A stretch of 64,000 nt of DNA from Actinobacillus equuli. GTDB lineage: Bacteria; Pseudomonadota; Gammaproteobacteria; Enterobacterales; Pasteurellaceae. The DNA is taken from assembly GCF_900636745.1 (NCBI RefSeq), contig NZ_LR134310.1, positions 930,001 to 994,000 on the forward strand, written 5' to 3'. The translations under genes and the position numbers were made by a program. Positions 7,476 through 15,487 of the stretch are shown here, in pieces; position 1 is the stretch's first letter, and the number at the start of each line of letters is the position of its first letter. A model generated the notes under the pieces. The model searched no databases and had not been told where the DNA came from. It was given only the letters and a program-made list of their open reading frames with translations.

Positions 7476-8694
7476 AGATTACTTGCTTGAACGTGTCGTA
7501 GCACATTTGACCGCACAAGGAATATCTGCTGTCCACATTAAAGGTTCAGCAACATTAAATGAACTTTCCAATCAAGAATACGGTATTCCATTAAAGCAGG
7601 CTGATGAAGAAAAGAGAACGGTTTTACGCAATCATTTTATTGATATTGTGGAAAAAACTTCATTGACTCACGATGTGGTATTTGTAGATGGGCATTACGC
7701 ATTTATAGATGAAACGGGTTTTAACACAGTTTTTACAAAAGCCGATAAATACTGTTATGACCATTTTTTCTATTTGGATACTTTAACAAAAAAAATTGTA
7801 GAATTTTCTAGAAATGATCCTCGACGACCTCAAGATCTAACAATACAAACAGATAAAATTGCTGCTTGGAAATGTTTTGAAATAAAAGGATTAGGAGCTG
7901 CTTGTGATGAGTTAGGCAAAGAGTTGATTATTCTAGATGAAAATACACAAAATTGTATTCAATTTATTACGCATTGGATAACAGATTTCAGTAGATTTGA
8001 TTATCCCAGCATTGCAAAGCAACTTGTTAATCAGTTTTTAGAAACCAATAAGAAAAAACATTCTGTGGCTGTTTTATTAGATTGCGATAATACTTTATCG
8101 GAAAACGATACTACTTATGATTTCTGTGATTTTTTGAATATAGAAAAATCTGCACTGAAACTGATATTTGCAGGAGATAGATACAGCAGTTATCAGTTTT
8201 TTCAAGTACAAAATCTGTATCAACAATTTAATAGTGAAGAACTTGAAGAAGCCGTTAAATACGCTGTTCCTAAAATCCAAATCAGTAATAAAGTATGGAC
8301 ATTTGTCAAACAGCAAAATACCAAAGCGTATATTTGTGCTTTAACTTCTGGTGTACAGAATATTTGGCAAAATAAAGCTGATGAACTTGGAGATATAGAT
8401 AACGTATGGGGCAATGTAACCGATAAAACACAAACATTTTTCGTTACACCGTTATTAAAGAAACACATTACTCTTGCTTTTAAAGCCCGTGGTGTTCAAG
8501 TCATTGCTATTGGAGATTCTGTAATTGATATACCAATGTTGAAAGTTGCCGAGCAGGGGTATATTGTCGCCCATAAAAAGCTGAACCAAGCTGTAAGTGA
8601 ATATTTTTTACGTAATCCCAACTCTCAAATCAAACAGATTTTTGCAACACAATGGCATTATCCTATCAAACAGCTTTTTTATAAGGAAAACTAA
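7438..8694 (+). CDS. P-loop kinase fused to HAD-family phosphatase
   Basis: A 418-aa bifunctional protein. The start at ATG 7438 is chosen because AGGA precedes it and MKIAVYGVSRSGKD begins the P-loop; an upstream GTG adds only the overlap with the radical SAM gene. Residues 7-14 (GVSRSGKD) form a Walker A like that of deoxynucleotide kinases (GxxxxGKD). The C-terminal domain is a HAD hydrolase with DCDNTLSEN (D215, D217) and GDSVIDIPML (D360, D364). It could phosphorylate and dephosphorylate a nucleotide-like intermediate. Domain calls come from motifs; substrate unknown. Confidence 0.8.
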   Translation: MKIAVYGVSRSGKDYLLERVVAHLTAQGISAVHIKGSATLNELSNQEYGIPLKQADEEKRTVLRNHFIDIVEKTSLTHDVVFVDGHYAFIDETGFNTVFTKADKYCYDHFFYLDTLTKKIVEFSRNDPRRPQDLTIQTDKIAAWKCFEIKGLGAACDELGKELIILDENTQNCIQFITHWITDFSRFDYPSIAKQLVNQFLETNKKKHSVAVLLDCDNTLSENDTTYDFCDFLNIEKSALKLIFAGDRYSSYQFFQVQNLYQQFNSEELEEAVKYAVPKIQISNKVWTFVKQQNTKAYICALTSGVQNIWQNKADELGDIDNVWGNVTDKTQTFFVTPLLKKHITLAFKARGVQVIAIGDSVIDIPMLKVAEQGYIVAHKKLNQAVSEYFLRNPNSQIKQIFATQWHYPIKQLFYKEN

Positions 8695-8697
8695 AAA

Positions 8698-9264
8698 ATG
8701 GGAATTTTTATTTTACAGGAACATTTAGCAGACAATGAAAGCCATTGGATTGAGCGATGTAAAAGCAGTTCAATGGAAACAGGTTATAGGTTAAGGCAAG
8801 CACATTATGCTTTGGGTGTACATATGGGGAGTGCTATCTATACCACTAATCCCAACCAATCAAAGTTTGCTGTTTGGATATTGATGCGTGCAGGTTTGCC
8901 TTTTGGTTTGGGGATTGCTGATGGCTTGGAAGAGCAAGGATGTGATGTTGCCGTCTATTTTATTGATAAACAAATAGATAATGATACGTTGGCTTCCGTA
9001 AATACTAGAACTATTATATTAGCAGATGCGGTTATCAATTCAGGCAAAAGCATTGAACGTATTTGCACAATATTGCCTGAAATTGTTAAGCAATCTATGA
9101 TTGTTGCTACAACTGTTATGCCAAGTAATGCTGTTTCACAGTTTGAACATTTTAACTTGATGACTGTGCGTGTATCGTCTAATCAATATCAAGGGGCAAA
9201 AGTTAATACCATTCAAAATGGTAAAGGTCCTGATACAGGGGATAGATTATTTAACACATTGTGA
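8698..9264 (+). CDS. Uracil phosphoribosyltransferase-like protein
   Basis: A 188-aa phosphoribosyltransferase of UPRTase shape: MRAGLPFGLGIADGLEE, the PRPP-loop region TIILADAVINSGKS, and a C-terminal GPDTGDRLFNT resembling the uracil-binding PG-GDAGDRLF motif of UPRTases. The PRPP loop deviates (ADAVINSGKS rather than DPMLATGGS), so specificity may differ from housekeeping Upp. It follows the kinase/HAD gene by 3 bp and ends the operon at a DUS stem-loop. PRPP-dependent chemistry is inferred from family. Confidence 0.8.
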   Translation: MGIFILQEHLADNESHWIERCKSSSMETGYRLRQAHYALGVHMGSAIYTTNPNQSKFAVWILMRAGLPFGLGIADGLEEQGCDVAVYFIDKQIDNDTLASVNTRTIILADAVINSGKSIERICTILPEIVKQSMIVATTVMPSNAVSQFEHFNLMTVRVSSNQYQGAKVNTIQNGKGPDTGDRLFNTL

Positions 9265-9269
9265 TTTCA

Positions 9270-9298
9270 ATGCTGTCTGAAAAACTTTCAGACGGCAT
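9270..9298 (+). terminator. Terminator made of inverted Neisseria DUS
   Basis: ATGCTGTCTGAA (9270-9281) pairs with TTCAGACGGCAT (9287-9298) across a 5-nt loop. The right arm is the exact reverse complement of the 12-bp Neisseria AT-DUS; the left differs by one base (a G-U pair in RNA). It ends the radical-SAM operon. Confidence 0.75.
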
Positions 9299-9383
9299 AA
9301 TCTTTCCTATAAGTAGTCAATAAATGGACTGCTTTTACCCAAAACATAAAATTCAGGTCAATTTCAATCTACTAAAAGAAAAA

Positions 9384-10325
9384 ATGAAAACTGTCGCCCT
9401 GATCCTTTACCCACATTTCAGCTTATTTCATTTTGCCGTGCCGCAAATGGTATTTTCCGCAACAGGATTGGCAAATGAACCGTTATTTGATTTGAAAATT
9501 GTGGCGGAACAACCTGAAATCTCGCTTTCAGGCGGTTCAGTAGTGCAAGCCGACAGTGATTTAAGTCTGCTTGAAACCGCAGATATTATTATTGTCCCCA
9601 CTTGGAATGATTTTGATGAAAAACCAACAGCGGCATTGCAAACGGCGTTGCAACAAGCAAATGCCCGTGGCGCAATGCTTGTCGGGTTGTGTTTAGGCAC
9701 TTACGCCTTGGCATATTCAGGTTTATTAGATGGCAAACGGGCGGCAACCCATTGGATGGGTGAAGCAGATTTTCATCAACGTTTTCCACAAGTGCGGTTA
9801 GATTTGAACGCACTTTATGTGCAACAGGGCAACTTGATGACATCCGCCGGCACAGCGGCTGGGCTGGATTGTTGTTTGGCAATTGTGCGGGAAATTTATG
9901 GTGTAAAAACGGCTAATCATTTAGCTCGGCTTTTTGTTACGCCGCCTCATCGTGAAGGTGGTCAGGCACAATTTATCGAACAGCCCGTCCCACGCAAAAC
10001 ACCTGATGAAAACATCAACGAACTGCTGGACGACATTCGCAAAAATCTGCAAGCGGTCTATTTTATTGATGAAATTGCAAATCGCCTGTCAATGAGCCGT
10101 AGCACCTTTACTCGTCATTTCCGTAAAGCCACGGGGCAATCCTTCGCACAATGGTTGATTGACAGCCGCTTGCAAAAAGCTCGTGATTTACTAGAAAGCA
10201 CCACTCTATCGATCGAACAAATTGCAGAACAAATCGGCTTCCAAAGTGCGGTCAGTTTCCGACAACATTTCAAACAACGCTTCCACGTCAGCCCAAATGA
10301 ATGGCGGAGGACTTTTGGGGGGTAA
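9384..10325 (+). CDS. GlxA-family AraC-type transcriptional regulator (intact copy)
   Basis: From ATG 9384 the protein has 313 residues: DJ-1/PfpI-like domain (about 1-180, KTVALILYPHFSLFHFAVP, LVGLCLGTYALAYSG), then an AraC-type double HTH (about 215-313, IDEIANRLSMSRSTFTRHFRKATG and IEQIAEQIGFQSAVSFRQHFKQRFHVSP). The frame is open back to 9324, but homology with copy 1 starts at 9385 and the extra residues are not conserved, so 9384 is preferred. The ligand is unknown. Its first 527 bp are repeated at 4238-4764. Confidence 0.9.
   Translation: MKTVALILYPHFSLFHFAVPQMVFSATGLANEPLFDLKIVAEQPEISLSGGSVVQADSDLSLLETADIIIVPTWNDFDEKPTAALQTALQQANARGAMLVGLCLGTYALAYSGLLDGKRAATHWMGEADFHQRFPQVRLDLNALYVQQGNLMTSAGTAAGLDCCLAIVREIYGVKTANHLARLFVTPPHREGGQAQFIEQPVPRKTPDENINELLDDIRKNLQAVYFIDEIANRLSMSRSTFTRHFRKATGQSFAQWLIDSRLQKARDLLESTTLSIEQIAEQIGFQSAVSFRQHFKQRFHVSPNEWRRTFGG
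9385..9911 (+). repeat. Right arm of 527-bp direct repeat
   Basis: Gapless match to 4238-4764 at about 96-97% by eye. This arm lies in the intact regulator gene and its homology ends 414 bp before the stop codon, where copy 1 is cut off. Confidence 0.9.
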
Positions 10326-10482
10326 AAATTTAATTACTGTGCTATCTAGTACTGTTTTTAGGACAATAAAAATACGAAAAGAGCGAGCTACGCTAGTTCA
10401 AATTGCAAGTAATATCTTCAGTAAAAATTAGTCCCTTAATACAATCATTAATAATCGTAAACATATCTTTGTTCACATCTAA

Positions 10483-10704
10483 TTAATTCCACCAACGTTT
10501 AAATTCAAACATAATGCGACCATGTAACAAATATTCCAGCGTGCATGCATACAATATGAAAATACCGAATATCGCAACAGCTATAGCACCCAACCGCCAT
10601 AAGATGGACGTTTTGGTGTCAAATATTCGACAGATAAAATATATAGCAAGCGGAATGTAAACAACCAATTCAACCAACATCAACATCACAAATAACATGC
10701 CCAT
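10483..10704 (-). CDS. Small two-helix membrane protein
   Basis: A 73-aa protein from ATG 10704, chosen because AAGGGA lies 7-8 nt upstream; the longer frame to 10776 has no ribosome-binding site. Two hydrophobic segments (MLFVMLMLVELVVYIPLAIYF and LGAIAVAIFGIFILYA) predict two transmembrane helices separated by a charged turn. No family is recognised. It is convergent with the GlxA-type regulator and isolated from other genes. Confidence 0.6.
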   Translation of the reverse strand: MGMLFVMLMLVELVVYIPLAIYFICRIFDTKTSILWRLGAIAVAIFGIFILYACTLEYLLHGRIMFEFKRWWN

Positions 10705-11055
10705 TTTTATGTCCCTTAATTTTAAATCGATAATTGAATAATATACTAACACCACAAAATGGTACCTAATATACATACAGTTTTGAGTAATTCAGAATAA
10801 TCGGCATGTCAGCACTCTTCTCTAATAAGGCTAACATCTCACTACTAGCACTAGTGCAATTAATCTCTGCCGTAGCTTAGATTATAATGTTTCGTGTTAA
10901 AATTCTGATTATGGGCAGATACCAAGCAGAAAAAGAGATTTACAGAACATTAGGAAAATTAAACCGCTTGTAAATACCTATCAATAAAACCATTCATTAC
11001 TATCGAACGCTTTTGTTCATTAGTAATGGACGGTTTTGTTTTTTAATGTACAACA
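10705..11055. other. Gene-poor stretch with promoter-like box and strong terminator
   Basis: No protein of normal size is seen. A TATAAT at 10883-10888 is followed by a 20-codon ORF (ATG 10911, ends NRL-stop) and a strong hairpin at 10986-11037: AAAACC/GGTTTT outer and CATTACTA/TAGTAATG inner stems, then a T-run to 11044. A short RNA of about 150 nt could be made, but the -35 is weak (TTAATC). It may equally be a remnant. Confidence 0.3.
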
Positions 11056-11210
11056 TAGCAAACCAATAAACGTAATTAGAATAAGTATCTGTTTTGTGTG
11101 CTGAGTCACAGCCTAGTGCCTTCTAAGTGGTTGTAGGTTTTCAGTTCATACCCCACACTTTGAATAGAGCATTATTTGGCTCTAGGAATCAGCGCTGATA
11201 GAACACAAAG
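11056..11210 (-). pseudogene. Decayed glutathione S-transferase fragment
   Basis: On the minus strand two blocks resemble the intact GST at 15488-16114. One gives GYELKTYNHLEG (intact: DYELKIYDRLEG). The other gives SAHKTDTYSNYVYWFA (intact: PAHKTDAYSNYVYWLA). About 45 codons between them are deleted, the two blocks are in different frames, and stop codons interrupt both. It is a relic of a related gene, possibly an older arm of a duplication around the ArsR operon. Confidence 0.7.
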
Positions 11211-11218
11211 TCAAACTC

Positions 11219-11246
11219 ATGCCGTCTGGAAGTATTTTCAGACAGT
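11219..11246. repeat. DUS-like inverted repeat
   Basis: ATGCCGTCTGGA (11219-11230) matches the neisserial AT-DUS at 11 of 12 positions and is followed by an imperfect reverse copy (TTCAGACAGTAT). No gene clearly ends here except the decayed GST. Confidence 0.5.
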
Positions 11247-11301
11247 ATTTCCATTCTACAAGCGGTTAAATTTCCCCAATATTTTACGAGTTCATTTACA
11301 A

Positions 11302-11317
11302 ATCTAAATTTATAGAT
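11302..11317. promoter_or_regulatory. ArsR-type operator 1 (ATCTA-N6-TAGAT)
   Basis: The palindrome ATCTA-AATTTA-TAGAT lies 30 bp upstream of the ArsR start. A second copy precedes the next gene at 11702-11717. AT-rich 5-6-5 palindromes are usual targets of ArsR repressors, so autoregulation is likely. Confidence 0.65.
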
Positions 11318-11347
11318 ATAATATTCACATCAAATTTTGGAGCGAAT

Positions 11348-11659
11348 ATGGAATTAGTCGAAATTTTTAAAGTATTGGCGAATGAACATCGCTTACAAAT
11401 GTTGCGTTGGATTAAGTCGCCCGAGCAACATTTTCGTGGGGCGGAGTTTACTGCTGATGCGATTGCAGCTGATGGTGGCGTGTGTGTGCAAGCGATTACG
11501 ATTAAGTCGGGTTTGGCGCAATCCGTAGTATCAGGTTATTTAAATAGTCTGAAAAAAGCTGGGCTAGTGGAAATAAGCCGTTCAGGCAAGTGGACGTATT
11601 ACCGCTACAATGCTGAAAAAATCGAGCGATTTCTAACCGCTCTTCGTGTTGCGATTTAA
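11348..11659 (+). CDS. ArsR-family transcriptional repressor
   Basis: A 103-aa winged-helix protein: LVEIFKVLANEHRLQMLRWI, a helix-turn-helix at about 45-75 (QAITIKSGLAQSVVSGYLNSLKKAGLVEI) and a wing SGKWTYYRYN. Only one or two cysteines are present, so it is more likely an organic-ligand or redox sensor than a metal sensor. GGAGCG precedes the ATG. Its operator is repeated in front of the DsbA-like gene, suggesting it represses the detoxification operon at 11739-15353. Confidence 0.85.
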   Translation: MELVEIFKVLANEHRLQMLRWIKSPEQHFRGAEFTADAIAADGGVCVQAITIKSGLAQSVVSGYLNSLKKAGLVEISRSGKWTYYRYNAEKIERFLTALRVAI

Positions 11660-11662
11660 CTG

Positions 11663-11687
11663 AAAACGCCGTTATTTGGCGTTTTTT
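11663..11687 (+). terminator. Terminator after the ArsR gene
   Basis: AAAACGCC / GGCGTTTT with a 7-nt loop and continuing T residues directly after the ArsR stop codon. The next gene therefore has its own promoter and operator. Confidence 0.8.
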
Positions 11688-11701
11688 TAAAGCCAAGACA
11701 T

Positions 11702-11717
11702 ATCTATATTTTTAGAT
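11702..11717. promoter_or_regulatory. ArsR-type operator 2 (ATCTA-N6-TAGAT)
   Basis: ATCTA-TATTTT-TAGAT, 21 bp before the DsbA-family start. The surrounding 19 bp match operator 1 in reverse orientation at all but three positions. Confidence 0.65.
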
Positions 11718-11738
11718 TTAAAGAAATAAGGATTCATT

Positions 11739-12425
11739 ATGAAAATTGAAATTTGGTCTGATTACGCTTGCCCATTCTGCTATATAGGCAAACGTCATTT
11801 GGAAGTAGCATTGAGCCAGTTTGCCCACGCTGAGAACGTTGAAATCGTACATAAAGCTTTTGAACTAGACCCAACTGCGTCAAATGAAGTTACCACGACA
11901 ACACAGCAACGTATTAAACGCAAATACGGTAGAACACCTGCAAATGCGAGAGCATTTATCCGCCACGTGGAAGCCACAGCCCAAAAGGCTGGTTTAGAGA
12001 TGAAATACGAAACGGTGCAAAACACCAACACTTTTGATGCACACCGTTTGACCAAATTAGCAGAAAGTTTAGGCAAAGCCGATGTGATGAACGAGCGTTT
12101 AATGTACGCTTATTTCACTGAAAATCTGGCTCTTGCGGAACGTAAAAATTTAGTGAAATGTGGCGAAGATGTCGGTATTAATCGTGAATTGATAGAAAAA
12201 TTATTGGACTCTGACCAGTTCGCTAACGAAGCTCGCCAAGACGAACAAGAAGCCCGCCAAATTGGCATTCAAGGCGTGCCCTTTCTTGTGATTGACGGCA
12301 AATTTGGCTTATCAGGCGCACAACCTGCAGACTATATGTTGCAAGCCCTAAACCAAGCGTGGAACGAGCAAGCCGAATCTGAGATCACCGCAGGAATAGC
12401 GTGCGGTATTGATGGGTGTAACTGA
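11739..12425 (+). CDS. DsbA-family (FrnE-like) oxidoreductase
   Basis: A 228-aa cytoplasmic thioredoxin-fold protein of the FrnE/2-hydroxychromene isomerase-like family: IWSDYACPFCYIGKRHL carries the CPFC active site at residues 12-15, with a helical insertion and a cis-Pro loop IQGVPFLVIDGKFGLSGAQ. No signal peptide. The C-terminus adds two cysteines (GIACGIDGC). AAGGA precedes the ATG. The stop overlaps the start of the esterase gene (TGATG), so the two are coupled. Probably thiol-disulfide or electrophile detoxification under ArsR control. Confidence 0.85.
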   Translation: MKIEIWSDYACPFCYIGKRHLEVALSQFAHAENVEIVHKAFELDPTASNEVTTTTQQRIKRKYGRTPANARAFIRHVEATAQKAGLEMKYETVQNTNTFDAHRLTKLAESLGKADVMNERLMYAYFTENLALAERKNLVKCGEDVGINRELIEKLLDSDQFANEARQDEQEARQIGIQGVPFLVIDGKFGLSGAQPADYMLQALNQAWNEQAESEITAGIACGIDGCN

Positions 12426-13090
12426 TGGCAAACATTCTTATTCCACATTGCGAACCGCTTGTTGTGCCGTCTGCAAAAAATCCTGAAAATCCTACCGCTT
12501 GCGTAATTTTCCTACACGGCTTAACCACCAGCGGTTTGCAATTCCGCCCTGTTGCCGAGTATTTAGCGAAGTTGTTGCCGAATGTAAAATTCGTTTTGCC
12601 TTCTGCCCCTGTGTGGTTCGTCAAATGGGCGAACGCCCCCGTTTCGGGCTGGTACGATTTACTAGGCGATAATTTTCTCGTTGAAGAAGATGGAGAGGGC
12701 ATTCAATGTGCGGTCAATTATGTACATAAATTGATCGATGAACAAATCGCTCAAGGCATTCCAAGCGAACGGATTTTTTTGAGCGGTTTCTCCCAAGGCT
12801 GTGCCATATCACTGCTAGCTGGCACAACCTACTCTAAACCACTAGGCGGCATTGTTGGCTTATCAGGCTATCTTCCGTTAGCTAACCAATGGCAAGACAG
12901 CGGATATTTTACGCCGATTTTATGGCTACACGGAAGCCAAGATCTGCTGATTACGCTCACGCAGATTGAGCAAGGCAAGCAGATGCTAGCGAAAAACCGT
13001 GATTTCACTTTCAAGATTTATCCTATTGAACATTTTGTGGCAATGCCCGAAGTGGAAGAAATGGGGAAATGGATTCAATCAAAACTTTAA
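12425..13090 (+). CDS. Alpha/beta hydrolase (carboxylesterase/phospholipase family)
   Basis: A 221-aa esterase of the acyl-protein thioesterase-like group: CVIFLHGLTTSG oxyanion region, nucleophile elbow GFSQG, WLHGSQDLLI carrying the acid residue, and a catalytic His near the end (IEHFVAM). Size matches the family. Cytoplasmic, no signal peptide. Translationally coupled to the FrnE-like gene and 12 bp before the secreted MBL hydrolase; likely detoxifies ester or lactone compounds. Confidence 0.85.
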   Translation: MANILIPHCEPLVVPSAKNPENPTACVIFLHGLTTSGLQFRPVAEYLAKLLPNVKFVLPSAPVWFVKWANAPVSGWYDLLGDNFLVEEDGEGIQCAVNYVHKLIDEQIAQGIPSERIFLSGFSQGCAISLLAGTTYSKPLGGIVGLSGYLPLANQWQDSGYFTPILWLHGSQDLLITLTQIEQGKQMLAKNRDFTFKIYPIEHFVAMPEVEEMGKWIQSKL

Positions 13091-13102
13091 TTTGGAGAAA
13101 CA

Positions 13103-14098
13103 ATGACTTTAAATAAATTCATCAAAACCGCTATTACAACAGCAATGATGGCAACTTTTACTCAAGCAGTAATAGCTGAAACGGCGCATACTCACACATC
13201 TACTACACAAGCAAATGAACAAGTTGCAGGGTTTTACCGAATGCAATTAGGCGATTTATTAGTTACTGCGTTATATGACGGCCCTGTGAACGTGCCACAT
13301 AAATGGATCCACGGCATTTCAGCAGATGAAATGCAAGCGGTATTCGACAAAATGTTTTTACCACGCACTGCAGACGGAATTCAAACAGCTGTTAATGCAT
13401 TTTTAATCAAGCAGCCTTCAGGTTATACCCTCATTGATGCAGGAGCTGCAAAATGCTATGGCGATACGTTAGGTCATATTGTTGAAAACTTAAAAGCATC
13501 AGGTGTTCAACCTGAAGAAGTGAAAAACATTGTGGTTACGCACTTACATTCTGACCACGCCTGTGGTGTGGCAACCACCGATGGTAAAATGGCATTTCCA
13601 AATGCAACACTTTACGCGCCGAAAAAAGATGCAGATTTTTGGTTAAGCAAAGAAATTGCAGCCCAACAGCCGAAAGAAGTACAAATTTTCTTTGATTCGG
13701 CTCGCCAAGCGGTAACGCCTTATCAAGCAGCAGGACAATTTAAAACATTTAATGAAGGTGAAAACCCTATTGAGGGCATTGAAACTGTACAAGAATTCGG
13801 ACATTCACCAGGTATGACAGGCTATTTAGTTGGTTCAGGCAAAGATCGATTGTTGGTATGGGGCGATATTATTCACAGCCATACGATTCAGTTAAAAAAT
13901 CCTGATATTTCAATGGAAGTAGATAGTGATGAAAAAGCAGCGATTGCTACCCGTAAACGCATTTTAAAACTGGTGAGTGAAGGGAAACTTTGGGTAGGTG
14001 CAGCACATATTCCATTCCCAGGAATCGGACATATTGTGAAAGAAGAACAAGGGTATTCTTGGGTGCCAGTGCAATACTTACCTTTAGAAAATCAATAA
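13103..14098 (+). CDS. Secreted MBL-fold metallo-hydrolase
   Basis: A 331-aa metallo-beta-lactamase-fold enzyme with a cleaved signal peptide (TAITTAMMATFTQAVIAE), so periplasmic. The metal motif is VVTHLHSDHACG (HxHxDH), with downstream His in FGHSPGMTG, Asp in VWGDIIH and a final His in GAAHIPFPG. Closest in type to quorum-quenching lactonase or aryl-hydrolase proteins. GGAG precedes the start; it is third in the ArsR-linked operon. Confidence 0.85.
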   Translation: MTLNKFIKTAITTAMMATFTQAVIAETAHTHTSTTQANEQVAGFYRMQLGDLLVTALYDGPVNVPHKWIHGISADEMQAVFDKMFLPRTADGIQTAVNAFLIKQPSGYTLIDAGAAKCYGDTLGHIVENLKASGVQPEEVKNIVVTHLHSDHACGVATTDGKMAFPNATLYAPKKDADFWLSKEIAAQQPKEVQIFFDSARQAVTPYQAAGQFKTFNEGENPIEGIETVQEFGHSPGMTGYLVGSGKDRLLVWGDIIHSHTIQLKNPDISMEVDSDEKAAIATRKRILKLVSEGKLWVGAAHIPFPGIGHIVKEEQGYSWVPVQYLPLENQ

Positions 14099-14102
14099 GA
14101 TA

Positions 14103-14147
14103 CAAGCGGTCTTTTTTTGCAAAAAAATAGCAAAATTAGACCGCTTG
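14103..14147 (+). terminator. USS inverted-repeat terminator
   Basis: CAAGCGGTCT / AGACCGCTTG form a 10-bp stem after the MBL gene. It may lower expression of the MFS gene, which has its own ribosome-binding site 15 bp later. Confidence 0.65.
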
Positions 14148-14162
14148 CCATAAGGAGAAAAA

Positions 14163-15353
14163 ATGCAAACACAAAAATCCATTGCATGGTTTATTTTTGC
14201 AGGACTGTCAGCAAGTTTGATTTCTATCGGCTTGGCACGTTTTGCTTATACGCCACTATTACCGTTGCTAATTAGTGAACAATGGTTTTCAGCTTCAGAT
14301 GCAGCTTATTTAGGTGCGGCAAATTTAGCTGGATATTTGATCGGTGCGTTATCTGGGCGACCGATGGGAAATGCCTTTTCTAACAAGCAAACATTACGTG
14401 TAATGATGCTGTTAGTTACACTCTCATTTTTTGCTTGCGCCTTCCCGCTTTCAACTGCTTGGTATTTCGTTTGGCGATTAATTTCAGGGATTTCAGGTGG
14501 TGCAATTATGGTATTAGTTGCGGCAACTATCACACCACACGTACCTGCAGAACGCCGTAATCTTGCTAGCGGTGCAATCTTCTTAGGTATTGGCTTAGGA
14601 ATTTTCGCTTCCGCTACCATCGTGCCAATGTTGATTGATTTAGGGCTAAAAACAACGTGGTTTGGCTTGGGTGTTTTTTCTACAATTTTAACCTCGCTGA
14701 GTTGGTTTAATATTCCTGATCCCGTAGCAAAAGTACAAGAAGTGGGTAATTCCCCAATATCAGCATCGGTTCAACAACACGCTCCCGAACCTAAATCTAT
14801 CTTTCTCATTTTATACCTACAATACGGATTGATGGCTGTATTTATTGTTGCACCAGCCGTATTTATTGTGGATTACATTGCACGAGGCTTACAATTTGGC
14901 GCTGGAACAGGCGCACTATTTTGGGGCCTATATGGCATCGGTTCGATGATTGGGCCACCACTTTATGGATATTTCGCCGATAAAGTTGGTGCAAAACCAA
15001 CTTTACGCACGGTACTAGCGGTCGAATTTTTAGCTATTTTTGCATTATGTGCCACAGAAAATATCATTGTAATGGCGATACTTACGGTTATCATCGGTTC
15101 ATTTCCACCAGGTATCGTGCCATTAATGCTTGCTCGCATTTTTGAAATGACCTCCTGTCCACGGCTACGCAACGTAAACTGGAGTAAAGCTACCATTTTC
15201 TTTGCATCTGCTCAGGCATTAGCTGGTTATGGTTTATCCGCTGTATTTAGCGCCACCCACAATGACCACCGAATTCTGTTCATCCTTGGTGGCATCGCAT
15301 TACTAATCTCATTAAGTATGGAAATACTGTACCGTAAAACACAACAAGTGTGA
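14163..15353 (+). CDS. MFS transporter (YbfB/YjiJ family)
   Basis: A 396-aa major facilitator protein with 12 hydrophobic segments; the N-terminus SASLISIGLARFAYTPLLPLL and GAANLAGYLIGALSGR are typical of the YbfB/YjiJ group, with RLISGISGGAIMVLVAATI and a central loop near 195-210. AAGGAG lies 6 nt before the ATG. Last gene of the ArsR-linked cluster; export of the compound or its degradation product is inferred from context. Confidence 0.85.
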   Translation: MQTQKSIAWFIFAGLSASLISIGLARFAYTPLLPLLISEQWFSASDAAYLGAANLAGYLIGALSGRPMGNAFSNKQTLRVMMLLVTLSFFACAFPLSTAWYFVWRLISGISGGAIMVLVAATITPHVPAERRNLASGAIFLGIGLGIFASATIVPMLIDLGLKTTWFGLGVFSTILTSLSWFNIPDPVAKVQEVGNSPISASVQQHAPEPKSIFLILYLQYGLMAVFIVAPAVFIVDYIARGLQFGAGTGALFWGLYGIGSMIGPPLYGYFADKVGAKPTLRTVLAVEFLAIFALCATENIIVMAILTVIIGSFPPGIVPLMLARIFEMTSCPRLRNVNWSKATIFFASAQALAGYGLSAVFSATHNDHRILFILGGIALLISLSMEILYRKTQQV

Positions 15354-15445
15354 TTGATTTTCCCCAACATTTTAAACAACGCGTCTAAGTCAGAAATGAA
15401 TGGAGGAATGTTTGGGAAGCATGAGTAAAATAAAAACTAACATAG

Positions 15446-15483
15446 CAAGCGGTCGTAAACTCCCAACAATTTACGACCGCTTG
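15446..15483. terminator. Bidirectional USS terminator
   Basis: CAAGCGGTCGTAAA / TTTACGACCGCTTG, a perfect 14-bp stem between the convergent MFS and GST genes. Confidence 0.75.
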
Positions 15484-15487
15484 TATT

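Noticed and set aside
9324-9383. Upstream start of the GlxA-type regulator
   Set aside because: The extra 20 residues are absent from the repeat copy and lie next to the DUS terminator; ATG 9384 fits the family.
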